Source: Microbacterium sp. (GTDB taxonomy: Bacteria > Actinomycetota > Actinomycetes > Actinomycetales > Microbacteriaceae). From it: a DNA stretch of 64,000 bases. The translations under genes and the position numbers were made by a program. Of this stretch, positions 1 to 7,876 are shown piece after piece; the first letter of the stretch is position 1; each line of letters opens with the position of its first letter. Location: NCBI RefSeq assembly GCF_031180975.1, contig NZ_JAPSLI010000005.1, forward strand, positions 186,001 through 250,000, read 5' to 3'. The notes under the pieces were generated by a model. That model was not told the origin of the DNA and did not search any database. It saw only the letters and a program-made list of their open reading frames with translations.

Positions 1-918
1 TCCACCGTCGCCGTCGCCGGTCTGCTCCTGACGGGATGTGCCGGCCAGCCGGACGCCGCGTCCACCACACCAGGAGCCGACACCAAGGATCAGTGCGCCG
101 CGGCCGCCGAGCCGGGCGCGGTCTCCGAATCGGTGAAGATCGAAGGCGAGTTCGGCACCGCGTCCACCGCCACCTTCGAGCTGAAGCAGAAGATCGAGAA
201 GGTGCAGCGCACGGTCGTCACCGAAGGGGACGGCGAGCGGATCGGCGAGGGCGACTACGTCTCGTACGCGGTCAGCGGCTTCGACGCCACCACCGGTGAG
301 AAGCTCGGCGACGCCGGGTACACCGAGGGGCAGATGCTCCCGCAGAACGTCCTCGCCAACCCGAACCTCGCGGAGCTCATCGGCTGCGCGACGGTCGGAT
401 CGCGCCTCGCCGTGGCACTCCCCGGCGACCAGCAGAACAGCGCGCAGGTGTACGTCGTGGACGTGCTCGACACCGTCCCCACTGCCGCCTGGGGCGAGGC
501 GAAGCCCGCCACGGAGGGCATGCCGAAGGTCACGACCGCCGAGAACGGTGAACCCGACGTCGCCATCCCGAACACCGACGCGCCCGCGGAGCTGAAGATC
601 GCGGTGCTCAAGGAGGGCGACGGGCCCGCTGTCGCCGACGGCGACACCACGCTGCTGCAGTACTACGGCGTCGACTGGGAGACCGGCGAAAGCTTCGACT
701 CGTCCTGGAGCAAGGGCGAACCGCTCGCGCTGCCCGGCAACACCTACGTCCCTGGTTTCGTGCAGGCGCTGGCCGGCCAGAAAGCCGGATCCCAGGTGCT
801 CGTCGTGATCCCGCCGGCCCTCGCCTACGGCGAGGACCCCGAGGCGCACGACCTGGGCGGCAAGACCCTGGTGTTCGTCATCGACATCCTCGCCACGCAG
901 CACGCTCCCGCCCAGTAG
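1..918 (+). CDS. FKBP-type peptidyl-prolyl isomerase lipoprotein (5' partial)
   Basis: The reading frame is open from base 1, so the start lies upstream of the window. The first visible residues form the end of a lipoprotein signal with lipobox LLTGC, so this is probably a lipid-anchored extracytoplasmic protein. The C-terminal third is a recognisable FKBP domain (YYGVDWETGESFDSSW, then the VIPPALAYG segment), expected to catalyse proline cis-trans isomerisation during folding of exported proteins. The central part (about nt 230-470) looks like a second, degenerate FKBP-like domain. It keeps the GDYVSYAVSG strand pattern but lacks the typical active-site aromatics. dxr follows after 28 bp with its own promoter-like hexamer, so co-transcription is not required. 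A small cytoplasmic FKBP is encoded at 49967. Confidence 0.9.
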   Translation, partial: STVAVAGLLLTGCAGQPDAASTTPGADTKDQCAAAAEPGAVSESVKIEGEFGTASTATFELKQKIEKVQRTVVTEGDGERIGEGDYVSYAVSGFDATTGEKLGDAGYTEGQMLPQNVLANPNLAELIGCATVGSRLAVALPGDQQNSAQVYVVDVLDTVPTAAWGEAKPATEGMPKVTTAENGEPDVAIPNTDAPAELKIAVLKEGDGPAVADGDTTLLQYYGVDWETGESFDSSWSKGEPLALPGNTYVPGFVQALAGQKAGSQVLVVIPPALAYGEDPEAHDLGGKTLVFVIDILATQHAPAQ

Positions 919-934
919 GACCGGCGCGACGGCC

Positions 935-940
935 TAGGCT
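935..940 (+). promoter_or_regulatory. -10-like TAGGCT, leaderless start of dxr
   Basis: TAGGCT ends exactly six bases before the dxr ATG. A transcript from this -10 would begin at or next to the start codon. No Shine-Dalgarno sequence is visible between them. Confidence 0.6.
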
Positions 941-946
941 GGCGGC

Positions 947-2029
947 ATGCGTCGCGTCATCGTCCTCGGCTCCACCGGCTCCATCGGCACCCAGGCGCTG
1001 GACGTCATCCGCGCGAACCCGCGCCGGTTCGAGCTGGTGGGCGTGGCCGCCGGCTCCAACGCCGAGCTGCTCGCGCGCCAGGCGGAGGACTTCCACGTCG
1101 AGCACACCGCGCTCGGCGCCGCAGAGGCCGAGCAGCTGGTGCGGGACGTGGAGACGGATGTCGTCCTGAACGCCATCACCGGATCCATCGGTCTCGGCGC
1201 TACCCTCGCGGCGCTGCAGGCGGGGCGGACGCTGGCACTGGCGAACAAGGAGTCTCTCATCGTCGGCGGTGAGCTCGTGCTCGCCGCAGCCGCACCCGAC
1301 CAGATCGTGCCGGTGGACTCGGAGCACTCCGCGCTCGCGCAGGCGCTGCGCTCCGGCGGTCCTGGGGAGGTGCGCCGGCTCGTCGTCACGGCGTCGGGGG
1401 GACCGTTCCGCGGACGCACCCGCGCCGAGCTGACGGCGGTGACGCCCGCCGAGGCCCTCGCGCACCCCACCTGGGACATGGGCCGCGTGGTGACGACCAA
1501 CTCCGCGACGCTGGTGAACAAGGGGCTCGAGGTGATCGAGGCGCACCTGCTGTTCGGCGTACCCTACGACGACATCGAGGTGGTGGTGCACCCGCAGTCG
1601 ATCGTGCACTCCATGGTCGAGTTCGTGGACGGCTCCACCATCGCCCAGGCGTCGCCGCCCGACATGCGGCTGCCGATCTCGCTCGGTCTGGACTGGCCGC
1701 ACCGCGTCGGTGGGGTGGGCCGGCCGCTGGACTGGACGACCGCGACGAGCTGGACGTTCGAACCGCTCGACGAGGAGGCGTTCCCCGCTGTGGCACTGGC
1801 GAAGGCGGTCGGCCGAGCCGGAGGCACGTTCCCCGCCGTGTACAACGCGGCGAACGAGCAGGCCGTCGACGCGTTCCACGACGGGCGGCTGCCGTTCCTC
1901 GGCATCGTCGACCTGATCGACCGAGTCGTCGACGCGCACGACGCCCCTGACCGGCTCACGCTCGACAGCCTCGCCGAGGCGGAGCGCTGGGCGCGGGAGA
2001 AGGCGGACGCCCTGATCGCCGCCGGGTGA
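947..2029 (+). CDS. dxr: 1-deoxy-D-xylulose 5-phosphate reductoisomerase
   Basis: Cytosolic enzyme of the MEP isoprenoid pathway that rearranges and reduces 1-deoxy-D-xylulose 5-phosphate to 2-C-methyl-D-erythritol 4-phosphate with NADPH. The 360-residue length is normal. The N-terminus carries the NADPH-binding GSTGSIG motif (residues 8-14), followed by [11 protein letters not shown], the metal/substrate motif [11 protein letters not shown], and the flexible-loop segment [12 protein letters not shown]. The start is the ATG six bases after TAGGCT, giving a protein that begins [11 protein letters not shown] as in the family. rseP and ispG lie nearby, the conserved actinobacterial arrangement, but here murE, trp and pcp genes on the opposite strand are interleaved. 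Confidence 0.97.
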   Translation: MRRVIVLGSTGSIGTQALDVIRANPRRFELVGVAAGSNAELLARQAEDFHVEHTALGAAEAEQLVRDVETDVVLNAITGSIGLGATLAALQAGRTLALANKESLIVGGELVLAAAAPDQIVPVDSEHSALAQALRSGGPGEVRRLVVTASGGPFRGRTRAELTAVTPAEALAHPTWDMGRVVTTNSATLVNKGLEVIEAHLLFGVPYDDIEVVVHPQSIVHSMVEFVDGSTIAQASPPDMRLPISLGLDWPHRVGGVGRPLDWTTATSWTFEPLDEEAFPAVALAKAVGRAGGTFPAVYNAANEQAVDAFHDGRLPFLGIVDLIDRVVDAHDAPDRLTLDSLAEAERWAREKADALIAAG

Positions 2030-2108
2030 CGACAGGGCCGGATGCCGTCGGCCGGCGTGCACGTGCGCACCGGTGCCTCACCGCCGACTTGGCGCCGTAC
2101 GGCAACCG

Positions 2109-3716
2109 TCAGTCGTCGTACGGGACGGGCCAGCGCGGCTCGGGCACCGGCCATCCGGCATCCCGCAGCGCCCGCCGGGCGAGCTCGCGCGCCGAGTACG
2201 GCGTGCGCACCCCGCGGATGTCGCGGTAGTCCTGATGGCCGGGCCCGGCCCACAGGATCGCGTCGCCCTCGCCGACCATGCCCACGGCGGCGACGATGGC
2301 CTTCTCCGGCGGTGAGAACTCGTGGATCTCGGCATCCGGCCTGGCGCGGCGCGCGCCCTCGACGAGGGTGGCGCGGATCGACGCCGGGTCCTCGAAGCGG
2401 GGGTGGTGGTCGGTGACCACCAGGATGTCGCTGCCCTCGACCGCGGTGCGGGCCATGTCGAACCGCTTGGTGGCGTCGCGGTCGCCGTCGGCGCCGAACA
2501 GCATGAGCACCTTCCCGGGCGTGACCCGCCTGACCGCGGCCAGAGTCTTCTCGAACGCGTCGGGGGAGTGGCCGAAGTCGACGTACACGGCCGGGCCACG
2601 CTCGCCGGAGATGAACTCGGTGCGGCCGGGCAGGTGCGCGCGGATCTGTCCATCGCGCTCGAGCGCCGCCGTGATGCGCGCCCAGTCGTAGCCGCCCTCC
2701 AGCAGCATCACGATCGCCAGTCCGGCGTTCGCGGCCATGTGCGGTCCGATGACCGGAACCATCGTGGTGATCCGGCGCCCCTCCGGGCCGGTGAGCGTGA
2801 ACACGGTGCCCTGCTGGCGCTCGTCGTCGATCGTCACCACCCAGTCCGCGCCCGCGGCGGCGTCAGGGTCGACGGCGATCGCCGGCGTGCCGATGGTGAC
2901 GACCGGGACGCCGGAGCGCTCGACGACGCGGGCTCCGGATGCGGAGTCCAGGCTGACCACGCCGCGGCGGGCGCGCTCGGGGGTGAACAGCGGCAGCTTC
3001 GCCTCGAAGTACTCCTCCATGTCGGCGTAGTCGTCGAGGTGATCGTGGGACAGGTTGGTGAAGCCGGCGACGTCGAAGACGATGCCGTCCACGCGGTGCC
3101 GGGAGAGCGCCTGCGCGCTGACCTCGACGGCCACGGCCTCGACGTGGCGCTCGCGCATCAGGGCGAGCAGGGCGTGCATCTCGGATGCCTCGGGCGTGGT
3201 GAGCCGGGACACGATGACCTGGCCGGCGATGTGGCGCTCGGCGGTGGACGACAGACCGTTGACGACGCCGAGCTGGTCGAGGATCCCCTGCAGCAGATGG
3301 GAGACGCTGGTCTTGCCGTTGGTGCCCGTGGTGCCGAACAGCAGCGGCAGCGGATCGCCGGCCCCGGTGCCGTACACCCAGGCGCTCAGCGCGCCCAGCA
3401 CTCCGCGCGGGTCGTCGACGACGACGACCGGCAGCCCGGATGACGCGGCGAGATCGGCGCCGGCCTCGTCGGTGATGATGGCGACCGCGCCCTGGTCGGC
3501 GGCGGTCTGCGCGAGCTCCGCACCGTGCCTGTTCACCCCCCGGATCGCGACGAACGCCTCGCCGGCCCGGAGGTCGGCGGTGGCGAGGGTGATGCCGCTC
3601 AGGTGGACGTCGGCGATGTCACCGCGGACGTCACGGGCGAAGCGGTCGGCGAGCTCGGTCAGGGCACGACGGGGTGGGTCGGCGGGACGGAGCACGGGAG
3701 GCAGGTGATCTGTCAT
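2109..3716 (-). CDS. murE: Mur ligase of the MurE type (UDP-MurNAc-tripeptide synthetase)
   Basis: ATP-dependent cytosolic ligase expected to add the third amino acid of the peptidoglycan stem peptide to UDP-MurNAc-L-Ala(Gly)-D-Glu. The 535 residues show the three Mur domains: an N-terminal uridine-nucleotide domain, a central ATPase with P-loop GTTGTNGKTS and the MurE-type TTPEA segment, and a C-terminal domain. The position that reads DNPR in meso-diaminopimelate-adding MurE reads DHHPRFEDP here. That fits a different diamino or hydroxy acid at position 3, as known for B-type Microbacteriaceae walls (lysine, ornithine, homoserine or diaminobutyrate); this specificity is inference. A GGAG lies five bases before the ATG. 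The gene is convergent with dxr and outside any division/cell-wall cluster, so it could be a second MurE paralogue. Confidence 0.85.
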   Translation of the reverse strand: MTDHLPPVLRPADPPRRALTELADRFARDVRGDIADVHLSGITLATADLRAGEAFVAIRGVNRHGAELAQTAADQGAVAIITDEAGADLAASSGLPVVVVDDPRGVLGALSAWVYGTGAGDPLPLLFGTTGTNGKTSVSHLLQGILDQLGVVNGLSSTAERHIAGQVIVSRLTTPEASEMHALLALMRERHVEAVAVEVSAQALSRHRVDGIVFDVAGFTNLSHDHLDDYADMEEYFEAKLPLFTPERARRGVVSLDSASGARVVERSGVPVVTIGTPAIAVDPDAAAGADWVVTIDDERQQGTVFTLTGPEGRRITTMVPVIGPHMAANAGLAIVMLLEGGYDWARITAALERDGQIRAHLPGRTEFISGERGPAVYVDFGHSPDAFEKTLAAVRRVTPGKVLMLFGADGDRDATKRFDMARTAVEGSDILVVTDHHPRFEDPASIRATLVEGARRARPDAEIHEFSPPEKAIVAAVGMVGEGDAILWAGPGHQDYRDIRGVRTPYSARELARRALRDAGWPVPEPRWPVPYDD

Positions 3717-3794
3717 GTTGGCTCCATGATCTCACGCGGCGGTGGAGCGCCCGCGGCGGCACGTCGGCACAGCGGATTCCTACCCCGCGGGCAC

Positions 3795-3800
3795 TAGCGT
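3795..3800 (+). promoter_or_regulatory. -10-like TAGCGT, leaderless start of rseP
   Basis: TAGCGT ends six bases before the GTG start. No ribosome-binding site is present, which supports both a leaderless transcript and the chosen start. Confidence 0.55.
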
Positions 3801-3806
3801 GGTCGG

Positions 3807-5090
3807 GTGGAAACCCTGCTGTACGTCGGCGGCATCCTGTTCATGCTCATCGGCCTCGCGCTGTCCATCGGGCTGCACGAGGTCGGCCACCTCGTGCCCG
3901 CGAAGCTGTTCGGGGTGCGCGTCGGCCAGTACATGATCGGTTTCGGGCCGCGGCTGTGGTCGAAGCGGATCGGCGAGACCGAGTACGGGTTCAAGGCGCT
4001 CCCGCTGGGCGGGTTCATCTCGATGTCCGGCATGTACCCGCCGTCGCGCGGCCCCGCGAAAGGACTCTTCCGCGCGCTGGTGCAGGACGCCCGATCGGCG
4101 AACGACGAGACGATCGCCGAGGGCGAGGAGCACCGCGTGTTCTACCGGCTCCCGGTGTGGAAACGCGTCGTGGTGATGCTGGGCGGCCCGCTCATGAACC
4201 TCGTGCTCGGGATGCTCGTCTTCACGGTCGTCGCGTCGGGCATCGGAGTGCAGCAGGGGACGACCACCGTCGCCTCGGTGAGCGAGTGCGTGCTGCCCGC
4301 CGGTTCCTCGAAGACCGAATGCGCGCCGGACGATCCTGCGGCGCCCGCGGCCGAGGCGGGCATCCTGCCCGGCGACGTGCTGCTGAGCGTCGGCGGGAAG
4401 CGGATCTCGACGTTCGCCGAAGCGTCTGAGATCATCCAGGCGTCCCCCGGGCAGGCGCTTCCCGTCGTGGTGCGGCGCCACGGCGCGGAGGTGCCGCTGA
4501 CGCTCACCCCCGTGCGCGCCGAACGCGAAGTCCTCGGCGAGGACGGCACGCCGGTGGTCCGCGAGGTGGGGTACGCGGGAGTCTCCGCTCAGGTGGCGTA
4601 CGTGCGGCAGCCGATCGGCACCGGTCCCGAGCTGGCGATGCAGCAGGCGGGCGCCGTGACGGAGCTGATCGTGCAGCTGCCGGTGCGGCTGTGGGACATC
4701 GGCGTCGCGCTGTTCACCGACCAGGAGCGCGACCCGAACGGCCCGCTCAGCGTCGTCGGAGTCGGCCGGATCGCCGGGGAGGTCGCCGCGACGGATGCCC
4801 CGGTGCTGAACCGGCTGGTGGTGCTGCTGAACCTGCTCGGCGCGCTGAACATCGCGCTGTTCGTGTTCAACCTGATCCCGCTGCTGCCGCTGGACGGCGG
4901 TCACATCGTGGTCGCGCTGTGGGACGGCCTGCGGCGCGCATGGGCGCGGTTGCGCGGCCGGCCCACGCCGGCGCCGGTGGACGCCACGCGCCTCGTGCCG
5001 CTCACCGTGGTGGTCGCGGTGCTGCTGATCGGCATGGGGGTGCTGCTGCTGATCGCCGATCTGATCAAGCCCGTCAACCTCTTCGGTTGA
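3807..5090 (+). CDS. rseP: Site-2 intramembrane metalloprotease, RseP/M50 family
   Basis: Membrane zinc protease that cleaves transmembrane segments, for example anti-sigma factors in regulated intramembrane proteolysis. The first helix carries the zinc motif His24-Glu25-x-x-His28 (HEVGH). The other half of the site is in the C-terminal helix, with NLIPLLPLDGGH supplying the metal-binding Asp. Between them lie a further membrane segment (VVMLGGPLMNLVLG), a periplasmic-side PDZ domain (EAGILPGDVLLSVGGK) and an insert with two cysteines. The length of 427 residues is usual for actinobacteria. GTG is chosen as start because the protein then begins directly before the first helix. Substrates cannot be deduced from the window. 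Confidence 0.93.
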   Translation: METLLYVGGILFMLIGLALSIGLHEVGHLVPAKLFGVRVGQYMIGFGPRLWSKRIGETEYGFKALPLGGFISMSGMYPPSRGPAKGLFRALVQDARSANDETIAEGEEHRVFYRLPVWKRVVVMLGGPLMNLVLGMLVFTVVASGIGVQQGTTTVASVSECVLPAGSSKTECAPDDPAAPAAEAGILPGDVLLSVGGKRISTFAEASEIIQASPGQALPVVVRRHGAEVPLTLTPVRAEREVLGEDGTPVVREVGYAGVSAQVAYVRQPIGTGPELAMQQAGAVTELIVQLPVRLWDIGVALFTDQERDPNGPLSVVGVGRIAGEVAATDAPVLNRLVVLLNLLGALNIALFVFNLIPLLPLDGGHIVVALWDGLRRAWARLRGRPTPAPVDATRLVPLTVVVAVLLIGMGVLLLIADLIKPVNLFG

Positions 5091-5106
5091 GTCCTGCCGC
5101 GCTTTT

Positions 5107-5152
5107 CCCGGTCGTTGAGCGAGCCCCGCCGCAGGCGGAGCGAGACGAAACG
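5107..5152. repeat. Interspersed REP-like element, copy 1
   Basis: On the minus strand the element begins CGTTTCGTCTCG and ends CTCGCTCAACGACCGGG, with a GC-rich variable middle. The same two ends occur at 12567-12607 and, in degenerate form, at 43994-44021. It lies between the convergent 3' ends of rseP and the anthranilate synthase gene. Confidence 0.7.
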
Positions 5153-5160
5153 GCGCAGCG

Positions 5161-7032
5161 TCACCCCAGGGCGTGCGCCACCAGCCGCTCGAGGGTGCGG
5201 ATGCCGTCGCGCGACAGGATCGACTCGAGGTGACCCTGCACGCTCGCGAAGCGCTCGCCGCGCAGCGCGTACACGTCGCCGCTGGCCGCGTCCGCGGACA
5301 CCTGGGCGGCGCCCGCCGTCGTCGTGCCGGGGGCCACCCGCGCGGTGAACGTGTTGTAGAACCCGATCGAGGCGTCCTCGCCGAAGACCGGCACTGTCTT
5401 CTGCACGCCCTGATGCGGTGCGTCCAGCGGAACCAGCTCGACCCCGAGACGGTCCGCCAGGATCTGGTGGCTCAGGCACACCGCGAGCAGCGGCTTCCCG
5501 CCCTCCAGGCGGCGGGCCACCACCTGCTGCATGCGCCGGATGCGCGGCGAACCGGCATCCCGCGGGTCGCCGGGACCGGGCCCGGCGACGACCAGATCGG
5601 CGCCGTCCACCTGCTCGTCGGTGACTTCGCTCCAGTCGGCGATCCGCACGTCGAGGCCGAGGTGGCGCAGCTGGTGCGCGAGCATCGTGGTGAAGCGGTC
5701 TTCGGCGTCCACCACCAGCGCGCCGGTACCGACGAACGGGCCGTCGCCCGCTGCATCCTGCGGCTGGATCCAGAATTCGGCGAGCCTCGTGTTGCGCGAG
5801 GCGAGCAGCGCCGCGATCTCGGGGTCCTCGGCGAGGGGTCGGGCCACTGCGGGGGCGTCCGGGTCGGCATCCGGTGGCGCGGGCAGGTCCCGCTCGATCG
5901 CGCCGATCGCGCCCAGGACGCCGGCGGCCTTGCCGTGGGTCTCGCCGACCTCGCCGAGCGGGTCGGAGTGCCGCACCAGGGTCGCGCCGACCGGAACACG
6001 CACCCGCCCGTCCTCCAGATACGCGGTGCGGATCAGAATCGGCGCGTCCAGGTCGTGTCCGCCCTCGGCGTTCGGGGTGAACAGGGCCGCGACGCCCGAG
6101 TAGTAGCCGCGTGGCGTCTTCTCGTGCCGGCGGATCACGGCGCACGCGTTCTGCATGGGTGAGCCGGTGACGGTGGGAGCGAACATCGTCTCGCGGAGGA
6201 TGTCGCGCGGATCGAGCCTGCTGCGCCCGCGCAGCATGTACTCGGTGTGGGTGAGCCGCGACATCTCCTTCAGGTGCGGTCCGGTGATGCGTCCGCCGTC
6301 GGAGCACACGGCGCTCATCATCTTCAGCTCCTCGTCGACGACCATGAACAGCTCCTCGGTCTCCTTCGTGGAGGAGAGGAACTCGGTGAGCGATTCAGCG
6401 GTGGCGCCGCCGGCGGGATGCCGGAACGTGCCCGAGATCGGATTCATCGTGACGATCCCGTCGCGCGCGACGACGTGCGCCTCGGGGCTCGCGCCGACCG
6501 CCACCAGGCCGGGGGTGACGACCGCGAACGTCCAATACGCGCCGCGTTCGTGCTCGAGCAGCGCCCGGAACCAGGTGAGCGCGGCCGCGCGCTCCGCGGC
6601 GTCGAAGGATGCCGTGTAGTCGCGGCGAATGACGAAGTTGGCGCCTTCGCCCCGACCGATCTCGTCGGCGATCACGCGCTCAACGATGCCCGCGTACTCG
6701 TCGTCGGTGATGTCGAAGCCGCCGTCGCGCAGCGGGATCGGCGTCGACGGCAGTTCCGCCACGAGGGCGGCCGCGTCGAGGTGCTCGTGACGGTCCACCA
6801 GCAGGCAGCGCAGCGGAGCGCCGTCATCGCGGGCTTCGAAGCCGCGCTCGCGTACCTGCCGGAACGGCACCATCGCGAACACCTCGCGGGCCTCAGCTCC
6901 CTCGCCGAGGGGGATGTCGGCGAGCACGTCGACGTCGACGACTTCACCGGTCAGCAGCTCCACCGTGTCGGCGCCGTCGCGCGCGATGAGGACGAACGAG
7001 TCGGTGTCCGTCAGGTCGGCCAGCTGTGTCAT
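5161..7032 (-). CDS. trpEG: Fused anthranilate synthase (TrpE-TrpG type)
   Basis: Converts chorismate and glutamine to anthranilate, the first step of tryptophan synthesis. The N-terminal two thirds form a chorismate-binding domain with PISGTFRHP, a SDGGRITGPH segment and the PRGYYSG signature. The C-terminal third is a class I glutamine amidotransferase with nucleophile Cys519 in AVCLSHQ. Domain layout and the CLSHQ variant resemble the PhzE-like group of fused anthranilate synthases. The upstream tandem-Trp leader peptide and attenuator argue strongly for a role in tryptophan supply. I choose the ATG at 7032 (623 aa), preceded by AGGAG. A longer frame from 7077 would start inside the attenuator stem. 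No other trp genes are in the window. Confidence 0.92.
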   Translation of the reverse strand: MTQLADLTDTDSFVLIARDGADTVELLTGEVVDVDVLADIPLGEGAEAREVFAMVPFRQVRERGFEARDDGAPLRCLLVDRHEHLDAAALVAELPSTPIPLRDGGFDITDDEYAGIVERVIADEIGRGEGANFVIRRDYTASFDAAERAAALTWFRALLEHERGAYWTFAVVTPGLVAVGASPEAHVVARDGIVTMNPISGTFRHPAGGATAESLTEFLSSTKETEELFMVVDEELKMMSAVCSDGGRITGPHLKEMSRLTHTEYMLRGRSRLDPRDILRETMFAPTVTGSPMQNACAVIRRHEKTPRGYYSGVAALFTPNAEGGHDLDAPILIRTAYLEDGRVRVPVGATLVRHSDPLGEVGETHGKAAGVLGAIGAIERDLPAPPDADPDAPAVARPLAEDPEIAALLASRNTRLAEFWIQPQDAAGDGPFVGTGALVVDAEDRFTTMLAHQLRHLGLDVRIADWSEVTDEQVDGADLVVAGPGPGDPRDAGSPRIRRMQQVVARRLEGGKPLLAVCLSHQILADRLGVELVPLDAPHQGVQKTVPVFGEDASIGFYNTFTARVAPGTTTAGAAQVSADAASGDVYALRGERFASVQGHLESILSRDGIRTLERLVAHALG

Positions 7033-7060
7033 CGATTCTCCTGAGCTCCGGACGGCCAGA

Positions 7061-7086
7061 CGAAAAGACCGCCCCATGGGCGGTCT
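7061..7086 (-). terminator. Intrinsic terminator of the trp attenuator
   Basis: In the minus-strand RNA, a 9-bp perfect stem (AGACCGCCC with GGGCGGUCU, plus-strand 7078-7086 and 7066-7074) closes a three-base loop and runs into a short U tract. It lies between the leader peptide and the anthranilate synthase start, where a premature terminator is expected. Confidence 0.88.
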
Positions 7087-7143
7087 GTGTTCCGTGGGAT
7101 CGCGAACGCACCGCCTAGCAGGCGGGCCACCAGCTGCGGTGCG
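7061..7143 (-). promoter_or_regulatory. trp transcription attenuator (mutually exclusive hairpins)
   Basis: Four pairing strands can be read in the minus-strand RNA. Strand 1 (7136-7143, CGCACCGC inside the leader codons) is an 8-bp perfect complement of strand 2 (7107-7114, GCGGUGCG). Strand 2 as GGCGGU (7110-7115) can instead pair with ACCGCC of strand 3 (7079-7084), forming an antiterminator. Strand 3 otherwise pairs with strand 4 as the terminator. A ribosome stalled on the Trp codons would cover strand 1 and favour the antiterminator. Confidence 0.85.
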
Positions 7144-7150
7144 CGATCAT
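7115..7150 (-). CDS. trpL: trp operon leader peptide
   Basis: A short reading frame MIAHRSWWPAC followed by TAG, with two adjacent tryptophan codons (7127-7132). It sits about 80 bases upstream of the anthranilate synthase start and overlaps attenuator strand 1. From memory, Streptomyces trp leaders share a similar beginning (M-x-A-H) and a run of Trp codons. The upstream region has only a weak GGTAG-like sequence as possible ribosome-binding site. Translation senses charged tRNA-Trp: when it is scarce the ribosome stalls and readthrough into the synthase gene is favoured. Confidence 0.85.
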   Translation of the reverse strand: MIAHRSWWPAC

Positions 7151-7196
7151 GCGCCGAAACTACCATATGGCGCGCGCCCGATCCGCGGTCGTGACG

Positions 7197-7820
7197 TCAC
7201 CAGATCGACCCGCCGGCGGTGCGCTCCTCGTCGTCGAACACGTGGTCGACCACGATCCGCACGGCGCGGAGCAGCTCGACGTCCGGCAGTGCCGTGGCGC
7301 CGTCGGGTGCGGTGCTGGTCGACCACGGCAGGTGCACGAATCCGGCTCTCGCGCCAGGAGCCGCGGACAGTGCCGTGTAGAAGACGTGGTTGCACACGTA
7401 GGAGCCGGCGCTGAGCGACGCGTGCGACGGGATGCCGGCATCCTGCAGCTCGCGGACGATCCGCTTGACGGGCAGCGTCGCGAACCGCGCGGCGGGCCCG
7501 CCCTCCTCGCTGGGCCGGTCGACCGGCTGCGCGCCGTCGTCGTCGGGGATGCGCGCGTCCATCAGGTTCACCGCGACGCGCTCGACCGCCACGCGGGTGC
7601 TTCCCCCTGCCAGACCGGTGGCGATGACGGCATCCGGCCGGTGCTCCTCGGCCAGTTCGCGAAGGCGCGCGGCCGAGCGGGCGAAGGAGACCGGGAGGGT
7701 CTCGGCCACCAGTGTGTGCGGGCCGTCGTAGCCGGCGGCGACCGCCTCGACCGCGTCGGCCGACGGGTTGCGCGTGGCGCCGTCGAACGGGCCGAATCCG
7801 GTGAGCAGGATGACGGGCAT
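7197..7820 (-). CDS. pcp: Pyroglutamyl-peptidase I
   Basis: Cytosolic cysteine peptidase (family C15) that removes N-terminal pyroglutamate from peptides. The 207-residue length is typical. The catalytic triad is visible as Glu80 (in VAVERVAVN), Cys143 (in SAGSYVCNHVFY) and His163 (in GFVHLPW). The N-terminal LLTGFGPFDG motif is also characteristic. TAGGCT lies six bases before the ATG. The trp leader peptide begins 46 bp downstream on the same strand, so trp transcription may start in or just after the 3' end of this gene. I see no functional link to tryptophan synthesis. Confidence 0.93.
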   Translation of the reverse strand: MPVILLTGFGPFDGATRNPSADAVEAVAAGYDGPHTLVAETLPVSFARSAARLRELAEEHRPDAVIATGLAGGSTRVAVERVAVNLMDARIPDDDGAQPVDRPSEEGGPAARFATLPVKRIVRELQDAGIPSHASLSAGSYVCNHVFYTALSAAPGARAGFVHLPWSTSTAPDGATALPDVELLRAVRIVVDHVFDDEERTAGGSIW

Positions 7821-7826
7821 CCGCCC

Positions 7827-7832
7827 AGCCTA
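7827..7832 (-). promoter_or_regulatory. -10-like TAGGCT, leaderless start of pcp
   Basis: Reading on the minus strand, TAGGCT ends six bases before the pcp ATG. The spacer GGGCGG is not a good ribosome-binding site at that distance. Confidence 0.58.
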
Positions 7833-7864
7833 CGGACATCCAGCCTCCGTCGATCCACGCGTCG

Positions 7865-7870
7865 TAGGCT
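7865..7870 (+). promoter_or_regulatory. -10-like TAGGCT, leaderless start of ispG
   Basis: TAGGCT ends six bases before the GTG at 7877. Together with the divergent pcp copy, two opposed TAGGCT hexamers share a 33-base interval. Confidence 0.58.
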
Positions 7871-7876
7871 TGAGGA

